A stretch of DNA of 11,415 nt from Bacteroidota bacterium (GTDB lineage: Bacteria; Bacteroidota; Bacteroidia; CAMBQF01), in assembly GCA_027483285.1 (NCBI GenBank), contig JAIXUZ010000418.1, positions 1 through 11,415 on the forward strand, read 5' to 3'. Both the position numbers and the translations under genes were made by a program. Shown here in pieces: positions 1-5,316 of this stretch. The stretch's first letter is position 1. Each line of letters begins with the position of its first letter. Under the pieces are notes generated by a model. It worked only from the letters and a program-made list of their open reading frames with translations, made no database searches and was not told where the DNA came from.

Positions 1-15
1 AGTTTTAGGGCTTCG

Positions 16-72
16 ATGTAAGGGTATGTAAGTTTTCAATGTAAGTTTGATGTAAGAAAAAGGTTAAAATGG
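16..72 (+). repeat. Left inverted terminal repeat (57 bp)
   Basis: This 57-bp stretch is the exact reverse complement of 11359-11415, the last bases of the window. It contains four copies of ATGTAAG at 16-22, 26-32, 39-45 and 50-56, spaced 10, 13 and 11 bases apart, roughly one helical turn each. Inverted termini are the hallmark of linear replicons that prime replication with a terminal protein (phi29, PRD1, autolykiviruses), where end-proximal repeats bind replication proteins. Bases 1-15 lie outside the repeat and have no match on the right, so the true end is uncertain. Confidence 0.93.
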
Positions 73-93
73 TACAAAATATTTATTAGTTTT

Positions 94-125
94 TTGTTGT
101 ATATTAAAAATTATCTTTATGTTTG
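94..125 (+). promoter_or_regulatory. Left-end promoter, Bacteroidota sigma-A type
   Basis: A perfect TAnnTTTG -7 element (TATGTTTG, 118-125) lies 18 bases downstream of TTG at 97-99, within a T-rich TTTTTTGTTG tract that can serve as the -33 element. This matches the Bacteroidota primary sigma factor consensus (TTTG, about 19 bases, TAnnTTTG). Initiation would fall near 131, just inside the terminal repeat. That puts the ATG at 128 upstream of the transcript start and favours the ATG at 155 for the first gene. It probably drives the early leftmost block of small genes. Confidence 0.55.
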
Positions 126-154
126 CAATGTCAAACAATCAAACACAAATAAAA

Positions 155-374
155 ATGGCTAATAAAAAAAAATTCATTATCGGAGAAAATAGACCTTTCT
201 TTTTGCCTTACCTTTAATACAGAAGAAGGTTTAAATTTGCCTATTTACAAACACCTTTATTTAACTGAGCAAATGAGTATTGAGTATAAGATAGGAAAAC
301 ACAACACTATAACCGTTTTTAATGTTTTACCGATAGATATTTTTTTTATTGTTGAATTTATAAATCAATATTAA
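155..374 (+). pseudogene. Small unknown early gene, frameshifted at a 9-A run
   Basis: From ATG 155 the frame reads MANKKKFIIG... and stops at 215-217. The frame that becomes open after the A-run at 164-172 reads like a normal protein through to TAA at 372-374, including LSEKIDLSFCLTFNTEEG and KIGKHNTITVFNVLP, but it has no start codon of its own until an internal ATG at 273. Removing one A from the nine-A run fuses the two into a protein of about 72 residues. The A-run may be an assembly or sequencing indel, a true mutation, or a site of transcriptional slippage. The start fits the promoter at 118-125, with an A-rich leader of about 24 bases. No family is recognised; its position suggests an early host-takeover or regulatory protein. 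Confidence 0.5.
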
Positions 375-407
375 CTATTCTTTAATTTTTAACAATCAAA
401 CATAGTA

Positions 408-581
408 ATGCACCACAAAAATATTAATTTATTCAAAATAGATTACGACCGTTTTCAGCGCCTATACTTGGTAGGCGCTGTTAAACTAATAAGCAATCAA
501 AATACAGCCCATTATTTAAGGGTATATCCCTCTAATAAAGATATTATTTGCTTTTATCAACTAACTATATGCCTAAATTAA
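408..581 (+). CDS. Small unknown protein (57 aa)
   Basis: An open frame from ATG 408 to TAA 579-581 encodes 57 residues starting MHHKNINLFKIDYDRFQRLY. It is preceded by an A/T-rich leader (TTAACAATCAAACATAGTA) like those before other starts here. The following gene most likely starts at ATG 569, overlapping it by 13 bases, an arrangement typical of coupled phage genes. Composition and frame continuity look like real coding sequence. No conserved motif is recognised. It sits in the left-end cluster of tiny proteins, a usual place for early accessory or anti-host functions in small phages, but no function can be assigned. Confidence 0.6.
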   Translation: MHHKNINLFKIDYDRFQRLYLVGAVKLISNQNTAHYLRVYPSNKDIICFYQLTICLN

Positions 582-787
582 TTTTTACCTGCACGGCCTT
601 GTTTACTTTAAAAAACGGGGCTTTTAAAAAGACAAAAAATATATATATTGAAGCCTACAGCATATCAGGCGCAATAATAGATTTTACAAAGCAAATAAAG
701 CCTTTTATTGTAAAAAACAAGCTAACCAACACCACTATTGAAATAAGGGGCTTACAAGGCGAGTATTTCAAACAAAAAATAAATTAA
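569..787 (+). CDS. Small unknown protein (72 aa)
   Basis: The protein begins MPKLIFTCTALFTLKNGAFK and ends FKQKIN. An upstream in-frame TTG at 548 would add seven residues, but the ATG at 569 is a better start because it gives the short overlap with the upstream gene common in this window. The sequence is basic and alternates short hydrophobic strands with Lys/Thr-rich stretches, consistent with a small beta-rich fold. There is no signal peptide or membrane segment. Two bases separate its stop from the next ATG (790), so the genes are probably cotranslated. Function is unknown. Confidence 0.65.
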   Translation: MPKLIFTCTALFTLKNGAFKKTKNIYIEAYSISGAIIDFTKQIKPFIVKNKLTNTTIEIRGLQGEYFKQKIN

Positions 788-789
788 AT

Positions 790-1095
790 ATGATAAACGA
801 ATATTATTTATTTAGCATCGCAAAAAACAGCCTGTTAAATTTCCTCATAAAAAAAGGCGAAATTGCCAGCATAATAGACGAAAGCCTTTTTATGCTGGAA
901 AAAAACACAACCATTGAAACAATCCACTTAGGAACGATAAGGAACGAAAAAGTGTATTATGGTAAAGGCAAAAAACACTATTACACCGTTTCCACCAGCG
1001 CAGCGAAATTAAATGGAAGCCAGCTAAGGCACAAATTAGCTTATTTAACATTTACATCGGGACACCTTATAAAAGTATCTTATGACAACCTATAG
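790..1095 (+). CDS. Unknown protein (101 aa)
   Basis: A 101-residue protein of the left-end cluster. The N-terminal 50 residues are predicted largely helical (YLFSIAKNSLLNFLIKKGEI, then IIDESLFMLEK). The C-terminal half is basic and Tyr/Lys-rich (VYYGKGKKHYYTVSTSA) and could bind nucleic acid. It starts at ATG 790, two bases after the previous stop, and its last 14 bases overlap the next gene, which starts at 1082. No family is recognised. The tight spacing implies one polycistronic early message from the promoter near 118. Confidence 0.7.
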   Translation: MINEYYLFSIAKNSLLNFLIKKGEIASIIDESLFMLEKNTTIETIHLGTIRNEKVYYGKGKKHYYTVSTSAAKLNGSQLRHKLAYLTFTSGHLIKVSYDNL

Positions 1096-1327
1096 CAAAG
1101 AAAACCCACCCAAAAGCGTACAACGCAACATTTCAATGCCTGCCGATGTTGACGACCTTATTAATTTTATAGTATCTAAAACAGGGCTTGAGATTAGTTA
1201 TGTTTATACGGTTTTAGTGTGCATCGGCACAGGCCAAAAACCAATCGCCCGACAGTATAGGTATATCGAAATTGATATAGACGTCATTAATCCATTAATC
1301 AGGGAATATAAATCAATCAATAAATAA
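1082..1327 (+). CDS. Putative ribbon-helix-helix-like small regulator (81 aa)
   Basis: After a basic N-terminus (residues 1-14), residues 14-50 read SVQRNISMPADVDDLINFIV and onward: a short beta strand, then an acidic-start helix, the loop KTGLE and a second helix. This is the order and spacing of ribbon-helix-helix repressors, whose consensus resembles 'RISVSLPDELDELLDELAEKTG'. The C-terminal 30 residues, rich in Ile/Tyr/Asp, are not explained by that fold. It overlaps the upstream gene by 14 bases and is the last gene before the leader of 1348. If the fold is right it may repress the early or late promoter, but the match is by pattern only and could be chance. Confidence 0.6.
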   Translation: MTTYSKENPPKSVQRNISMPADVDDLINFIVSKTGLEISYVYTVLVCIGTGQKPIARQYRYIEIDIDVINPLIREYKSINK

Positions 1328-1347
1328 TAATTTAAAAACAAAAAACA

Positions 1348-1962
1348 ATGAACACAGCAAGCAAAAGGGCTGCAAAAGCCAAAAGCGAAAAACCACAGGA
1401 AACCGTTAAACCATTAAAAGGGGGCGAAGACCTTTTTGAAAATGAAACAGGAACGCAGGAAGAAGAGCCTACATTTCCACAGGTGGAAACAACCCAGCAG
1501 GCAAATGTTGAAAAACAGAAAGAAGAATTAATCCCCACCCTTGAATTCGCTAACGAAAGTTTCAGCAGTTACGAGTTTATGAAGTGGGTATTGGGCGATG
1601 AAATAACTTGTCGTTTGGCTGGTTTCTTATGCCACCCTGATGATGAAAGCCGCCACCCTGATTTTAAGTACACAGAAAGCGACCATTGTAAGGACGACAG
1701 GGACGAGTTTAAGCAATACTATATGCTGGAAATGCTGGACGAGAAATTTAAGCCAACGGGGGCTTTCGTGGCATCAAATACTTATTGGGGGCTTGAACAG
1801 TTTTTTACCGATAAGATACAGGAACACGGGGCAGAATTAACACGCTACGTTTTAAAAATTGCGTTAGTTAATGAAATACAGCGCAAGAGCAAAACCACCC
1901 CTCTAAAAGTGTTTAGCATTTTAAGGGCTACAACTGCCAGCCTGCCAATAGTGCAAAAGTAA
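1348..1962 (+). CDS. Acidic protein with Cys/His cluster, unknown (204 aa)
   Basis: Residues 1-20 are basic, and residues 25-65 are low-complexity, Glu/Gln-rich and probably disordered. The folded part begins near residue 66. Residues 88-114 hold C88, C95-H96, H103 and H113-C114, which could form a metal site, although no standard zinc-finger spacing fits. The start has a strong A-rich leader (AATTTAAAAACAAAAAACA then ATG), almost identical to that before 3944, and the gene is followed within 20 bases by an intrinsic terminator. Both suggest an abundant product. In small protein-primed phages an abundant early protein next to the replication genes is often the single-strand DNA-binding protein; that is only a guess by position. 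Family unknown. Confidence 0.8.
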   Translation: MNTASKRAAKAKSEKPQETVKPLKGGEDLFENETGTQEEEPTFPQVETTQQANVEKQKEELIPTLEFANESFSSYEFMKWVLGDEITCRLAGFLCHPDDESRHPDFKYTESDHCKDDRDEFKQYYMLEMLDEKFKPTGAFVASNTYWGLEQFFTDKIQEHGAELTRYVLKIALVNEIQRKSKTTPLKVFSILRATTASLPIVQK

Positions 1963-1979
1963 TTATTAACCATTGAAAG

Positions 1980-2008
1980 GGGGCAAGGCTTATGCTTTGC
2001 CCCTTTTT
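1980..2008 (+). terminator. Intrinsic terminator after the early block
   Basis: GGGGCAAGGC (1980-1989) pairs with GCTTTGCCCC (1994-2003) around a TTAT loop, giving ten pairs with one G-T wobble. It is followed directly by TTTTTATTTT. It lies 18 bases after the stop of the acidic protein and 22 bases before the next start, so it separates the early block from the replication genes, completely or as an attenuator. No clear promoter follows it, suggesting partial read-through. Confidence 0.88.
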
Positions 2009-2024
2009 ATTTTAAATTTCTGTT

Positions 2025-2507
2025 ATGGCTAAGAAAAAGGGTATTATAAGAAAAAAGAATAAAGCGGGGCGGTATCAATATTACGACTACGACAATAAGA
2101 AAGCCGCCGGCGTTAATAATTGGGCTGAATATAGGTTAGACCAGCGAGAAAAGAAAAAAGAACGGCAGAGAGCAAAAGAAGAAGCCGCAGAGCCTGAATT
2201 TTTTTATATAAAAAGCGTTTTAACGCATCGTAATTTTACCGACAGCACTAAGACAAGGTTAGGGGACGGAACGGGCTTTGAAGCGCATATAACAGACAAT
2301 GACGGGCAAACGACCATATATAGCCAGCAGCGCCAAAACCTTATTAATTTTTCAAACTATATGCGTAAGATATGGCGGGACTTCGAAAAACTTTTAATAT
2401 CCTATAAAGTAAAGGGCGCTTCGCCCGATATTTTAATAACGCAATTGGACGTTCAGGCAAAAAACAGGGCGTACGCTGATATGAGAGAAAATATTTATAA
2501 TTTTTAA
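2025..2507 (+). CDS. Basic Tyr-rich protein, candidate terminal protein (160 aa)
   Basis: The N-terminus is strongly basic with a tyrosine cluster (MAKKKGIIRKKNKAGRYQYY), followed by a charged probable coiled coil at about residues 38-58 (RLDQREKKKERQRAKEEAAE). The C-terminal half looks globular and helical with several Tyr and Ser residues. The gene lies immediately upstream of the PolB-like gene, three bases away. In phi29 (gp3/gp2) and PRD1 (VIII/I) the terminal-protein gene precedes the polymerase gene in the same way. Terminal proteins diverge so fast that family motifs are rarely visible, so this is inference from position, charge and the inverted termini. A replication initiator or DNA-binding accessory are alternatives. 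Confidence 0.8.
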   Translation: MAKKKGIIRKKNKAGRYQYYDYDNKKAAGVNNWAEYRLDQREKKKERQRAKEEAAEPEFFYIKSVLTHRNFTDSTKTRLGDGTGFEAHITDNDGQTTIYSQQRQNLINFSNYMRKIWRDFEKLLISYKVKGASPDILITQLDVQAKNRAYADMRENIYNF

Positions 2508-2510
2508 CTT

Positions 2511-3827
2511 ATGGCAAAAAGGGCTAAATATTTAGTTACTGAAAGGCACGAGGAAGAAATAATAAATAACCTCATAAAAGAAAAAACAAGTTTTATAGTT
2601 AAATCGACAAACTACACAACGGAAATAATATTTCCTAATTATAGTTATCTATTTAGTGGCAGTAATAAACCCAATTATAAATTATTCGGCACGTTAGCAC
2701 AATTAAAAAGCCAAGTAAAAAACATACGCCTGCCTGATACTAACGAGGGTAAAATAAGTTACTACCAATTGGACTTAAAAAATTTTAATATAAAAAATAA
2801 TAAGATAGATAATATTTTTAACGTGGATATAAAAGCCGCATATGCGACCGCCCTGTTAAATAAAAAATACATCGATGTTGTTTTATATAATAAAATAATG
2901 ACCTTGCCAAAATTAGACCGTTTGGCAATAGTCGGAATGTTGGCAACCAAAAAAAATATTTATGAATTTCAGGACGGGAAAGAAATAAATTATAAAACGG
3001 AATTTTGGGACGGTACAGGGGAAGCCCGAAAAATATTTTTTGAAGCCAGCAAAACAGTGGACGAACTATTAATAGACTGCCGAAAAATAGCGGGGGGCGA
3101 TTTTTTATTCTTTTGGGTTGACGGAATATACCTAAAGACAGAAAATAAAATAAGCGAAATTTGCCAGCATCTAACAAACGCTGGTTTTAAATACTCGAAA
3201 AATAATTACACCGATTTTAATTTTAAGGTAAAGGAAAATATTTTAACGGTTAATTATATAAATGAAGAAAAGGAAGAAAAGGTATTTAATTTGCCAATCA
3301 GCAAAAAACAAATAATACACCAAAATATTAAAAGCCGAAAGCCGAATATTAATTTTTATGAATATTTTTGCCTTGCTATCCGCTGCAAAATAAATAACAC
3401 GGAATTTATAAGTAATAATAATTTAATCAATTGTAATATTAACCACGAAAAAAACAAGTTTATGAAATTAAATTTATTTCAAATTGCGATGCCCTCGATG
3501 TTTAAAGACGTTTCAAAAAAGGTCGGGGAGATGCCAGCCAAAATAAAAATAACAGCGAACAGGCTGGAAAATATTTTTATTCTTTCTGCCATAAAAGAAA
3601 ACGGGGACAGGCAGGAATTGGACAGGGGGGGATTAACCTTACCTGAAAATCAAAAATTTATTAATGCTATTGAAACGCAAATAAAAACCAGCGTTGCGGA
3701 TATTAAAAGCATCGAAGCCGTATTTATTGAGGTAAGCAAAAACCCCGACAGAGGTTATACAATCGAAACCGATGTTTATTTTATAGACACTAAAAATAAT
3801 AAACTGAATGAGAAAATTTGTTTATAA
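2511..3827 (+). CDS. Truncated family-B-like DNA polymerase (palm), 438 aa
   Basis: Residues 103-115 (FNVDIKAAYATAL) resemble PolB motif A (D-x-x-x-x-Y), with D106 as the expected metal ligand. Residues 200-208 (FFWVDGIYL) resemble motif C (Y-x-D-T-D-S/G), with D204 as the second. Residues 127-150, with R137 and K147/K148, could be a degenerate motif B, and residues 173-195 resemble the helix that precedes motif C. Only about 100 residues precede motif A, so the usual exonuclease domain is missing; phi29 polymerase is about 570 residues. The first Asp of motif C is replaced (W202). Residues 318-438 look like a separate domain and may be made independently from ATG 3462. The inverted termini support a protein-primed replicase. 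Alternatives are a divergent primase-polymerase or a different nucleotidyl transferase. Confidence 0.55.
   Translation: MAKRAKYLVTERHEEEIINNLIKEKTSFIVKSTNYTTEIIFPNYSYLFSGSNKPNYKLFGTLAQLKSQVKNIRLPDTNEGKISYYQLDLKNFNIKNNKIDNIFNVDIKAAYATALLNKKYIDVVLYNKIMTLPKLDRLAIVGMLATKKNIYEFQDGKEINYKTEFWDGTGEARKIFFEASKTVDELLIDCRKIAGGDFLFFWVDGIYLKTENKISEICQHLTNAGFKYSKNNYTDFNFKVKENILTVNYINEEKEEKVFNLPISKKQIIHQNIKSRKPNINFYEYFCLAIRCKINNTEFISNNNLINCNINHEKNKFMKLNLFQIAMPSMFKDVSKKVGEMPAKIKITANRLENIFILSAIKENGDRQELDRGGLTLPENQKFINAIETQIKTSVADIKSIEAVFIEVSKNPDRGYTIETDVYFIDTKNNKLNEKICL
3462..3827 (+). CDS. Possible internal start: separate C-terminal product (121 aa)
   Basis: Within the polymerase-like frame, codon 318 is an ATG preceded by AACCACGAAAAAAACAAGTTT, an A-rich leader like those before well-supported starts in this window. 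The segment from MKLNLFQIAMPSMFKDVSKK onward has more regular helix/strand character than the Asn/Ile-rich stretch before it and is a plausible stand-alone domain. A separate 121-residue replication accessory, such as a single-strand DNA-binding protein, would explain why the polymerase homology ends well before the C-terminus. It may equally be only the C-terminal domain of one polypeptide. Confidence 0.3.
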   Translation: MKLNLFQIAMPSMFKDVSKKVGEMPAKIKITANRLENIFILSAIKENGDRQELDRGGLTLPENQKFINAIETQIKTSVADIKSIEAVFIEVSKNPDRGYTIETDVYFIDTKNNKLNEKICL

Positions 3828-3924
3828 CCACGAAATAAGAAGATACTGCAAAAATAAAGATTGCGTATTATTTGGCAGTTGGTACGATGCACGAAAATTT
3901 AAAAAATGCCCTTACTGTAATTAA
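3808..3924 (+). CDS. Mini zinc-ribbon protein (38 aa)
   Basis: ATG 3808 overlaps the end of the polymerase-like gene by 20 bases and opens a 38-residue frame ending at TAA 3922-3924. It carries C14-x4-C19 (CKNKDC) and C34-x2-C37 (CPYC), a four-cysteine treble that would hold one zinc ion, separated by a basic/aromatic stretch (FGSWYDARKFKK). Small zinc ribbons of this kind bind nucleic acid or act as transcription or replication cofactors. Its position after the polymerase suggests a replication partner or a late-transcription activator for the capsid block. It ends 20 bases before ATG 3944, leaving just room for the A-rich leader of the next gene. Confidence 0.7.
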   Translation: MRKFVYNHEIRRYCKNKDCVLFGSWYDARKFKKCPYCN

Positions 3925-3943
3925 CAATTTAAAAATAAAAACA

Positions 3944-4546
3944 ATGGACAATTTATTATTTAAAGACGAAACCCCAGCGCAGGAAACAATAGAGCAACCA
4001 GCGCAAGCAACCCCAACCCCCGAAACCCCGCCAGCTAAAAAAGACGGCAGGGGCAGGCCACGAAAAAACCCAGCAGCAGCCCCAGCAAAACCAGCCGCCA
4101 GCGTTGGGGACGATGAAGAAGCGTTAAAGGCTAAATTAAGCGACTTTAAGCAAGCGGACGAACAACCAGCCCCAGCAGGCGCAGAAACGCAGCCAGCAGC
4201 CCCGAAAATACCCCCTATCATAATATCGGGGGCGGTATTTCTTAGTATGATTGATTTTATTTGCCCCCGCCTGATAATGTTTGTATATAGTTTTATTGAC
4301 GACCGCACAAAATACATAGACGTGCAGGACTTGAAATTAAGTAAGCAGCAAATTGCCGACTTAGAACCCGTTGCAGGCGAAGTGAGTAAGGTCGTATTTT
4401 CGGAAATTAATCCAATAGTGGCTTTTGGTATGATGTTGGGCGTTTCTTACTTTGCGAATATGGAAGAAGCGTTAATAAACGCAGACACCAAAGCCGCAAA
4501 AATCAGGGAAGCCGAAAATAAAACACAGCATATCCCTGAACTGTAA
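3944..4546 (+). CDS. AT-hook membrane protein next to packaging ATPase (200 aa)
   Basis: The start is placed at ATG 3944 because TTAACAATTTAAAAATAAAAACA directly precedes it and matches the leader of 1348; the longer frame from 3872 runs over the zinc-ribbon gene. Residues 1-90 are Pro/Ala/Gln-rich and disordered, with a basic AT-hook at 35-42 (GRGRPRKN). Hydrophobic segments follow at about 91-117 (IIISGAVFLSMIDF, then LIMFVYSF) and 155-172, with an acidic helical tail. Its stop overlaps the ATPase start (TAATG). A membrane anchor joined to a minor-groove DNA-binding motif, coupled to the ATPase gene, suggests a packaging-vertex component that ties genome to membrane, comparable in role to PRD1 P20/P22. 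That role is inferred. Confidence 0.75.
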   Translation: MDNLLFKDETPAQETIEQPAQATPTPETPPAKKDGRGRPRKNPAAAPAKPAASVGDDEEALKAKLSDFKQADEQPAPAGAETQPAAPKIPPIIISGAVFLSMIDFICPRLIMFVYSFIDDRTKYIDVQDLKLSKQQIADLEPVAGEVSKVVFSEINPIVAFGMMLGVSYFANMEEALINADTKAAKIREAENKTQHIPEL

Positions 4547-5061
4547 TGGACGCAAGTAGTGTAATTCTTATATGCGTTGGAAAAAAGGGTACAGGAAAAA
4601 CCCATTTTGTAAAACAGTATTTGCAGGAAAATTTCAGCGCATATAAGAAACTTATAAACGATGTGAACGCGGAATATGGCCAGCCGATGCCCCCGCCTGC
4701 AAAGCAATTTATTGAAAGGGCTTTAAAGTTAGGGCGGGGCGTAGTGGTTTTTGAAGAAGCTACATCGATGTTTGGCTACCATAGGGACGATGACACCGCC
4801 AGCATAATGACACGCAGCCGACACACGGGAACGTGCCTAATATTTTGCTTTCACTCTTTTGCTGATATACCCCGCTACATAGCACGAAACAGCGATTTTT
4901 TGGTGTTATTTAAAACGGGGGACGTGGTGGAAGATGTTGCTAAAAAATTCGGCAGGGGTAACGATAAAATAATAAACGCATTTTTAGAAATACAGGCAGC
5001 CCCGATGCTGAAAAATGCAACAGGGCGCAGTTATTCGCCTAAAAAAATAATTATGTTATAA
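4546..5061 (+). CDS. Genome-packaging ATPase, FtsK/HerA-like (PRD1 P9 type)
   Basis: A 171-residue P-loop ATPase. Walker A is GKKGTGKT (12-19). Walker B is GVVVFEEA (65-72), with adjacent acidic residues E70-E71. The segment at 87-124 (SRHTGTCLIFCFHSFADIPR then a strand LVLFK) has the arginine and polar sensor pattern of the FtsK/HerA/Zot-like group, and the short length is close to the packaging ATPases of double jelly-roll phages (PRD1 P9 about 230 aa). It should power DNA entry into preformed capsids at a unique vertex. TAATG overlap with the upstream AT-hook membrane gene implies coupled translation. Zot-like morphogenesis ATPases of filamentous phages are the main alternative, less likely given the capsid-type neighbours. 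Confidence 0.82.
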   Translation: MDASSVILICVGKKGTGKTHFVKQYLQENFSAYKKLINDVNAEYGQPMPPPAKQFIERALKLGRGVVVFEEATSMFGYHRDDDTASIMTRSRHTGTCLIFCFHSFADIPRYIARNSDFLVLFKTGDVVEDVAKKFGRGNDKIINAFLEIQAAPMLKNATGRSYSPKKIIML

Positions 5062-5100
5062 AAAAGCGTTTTATTTTATTTTATTAGTATTTATTTTTTT

Positions 5101-5131
5101 CAGGGGCGGGGCTTTTATAGTTTTGCCCCTG
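5101..5131 (+). promoter_or_regulatory. Hairpin with a TAnnTTTG -7 element in its loop (late promoter or terminator)
   Basis: CAGGGGC (5101-5107) pairs with GCCCCTG (5125-5131), with GGGGC able to compete for the same right arm. The loop contains TATAGTTTTG, whose TAGTTTTG (5118-5125) is a perfect TAnnTTTG -7 element. The T-rich run at 5089-5100 would occupy the -33 region, but no TTG is seen. The 103-base gap (5062-5164) separates the ATPase from the structural genes. It may be the late promoter with a symmetrical operator, a terminator of the packaging operon, or both. The downstream T-tract needed for termination is poor. Confidence 0.45.
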
Positions 5132-5164
5132 TTCATTTATTAACTAACAAAAAAAACAAAAAAG

Positions 5165-5266
5165 ATGAAATTTTCAGTTTATGCAATGCTTGAAGTGGCA
5201 GCGGGTGTATTGGTAGCCTTATTAGCAGCCGATTTTATTAAAGAAAAAATGAAAAAAGGCGCATAA
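5165..5266 (+). CDS. Tiny membrane peptide (33 aa)
   Basis: ATG 5165, preceded by the leader TTAACTAACAAAAAAAACAA, opens a 33-residue frame ending at TAA 5264-5266. It consists of a short N-terminus, one hydrophobic helix (LEVAAGVLVALLAADFI, residues 9-25) and a basic end (KEKMKKGA). Small single-pass proteins of this form are common minor constituents of the internal membrane of tailless phages (PRD1, PM2, FLiP). It is first in the structural operon, 50 bases before the capsid gene. The role is inferred from position; the coding call rests on start context and composition. Confidence 0.7.
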   Translation: MKFSVYAMLEVAAGVLVALLAADFIKEKMKKGA

Positions 5267-5316
5267 TCGGCTTTTAATTCATTAAGTAAAAAACAATCTA
5301 AAAAAAATTAGAAAAG

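Noticed and set aside
128..217. 29-residue frame from ATG 128
   Set aside because: The ATG lies upstream of the predicted transcript start, and the downstream frame after the A-run is far more protein-like.
1640..1840. 66-residue + frame inside the acidic protein gene
   Set aside because: Fully contained in a well-supported gene, in another frame, without an A-rich leader or coherent protein pattern.
2818..3177. 119-residue frame on the - strand opposite the polymerase-like gene
   Set aside because: The + strand holds recognisable catalytic motifs here; the antisense product has no motif and no leader.
3872..3943. Upstream extension of the AT-hook protein from GTG/ATG near 3872-3887
   Set aside because: This stretch encodes the zinc ribbon in another frame, and ATG 3944 has the strong leader shared with 1348.
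3868..4317. 149-residue frame on the - strand
   Set aside because: It is the mirror of the Pro/Ala-rich AT-hook gene, has low-complexity Ala/Ser/Gly composition, and no start context; all good genes are on the + strand.
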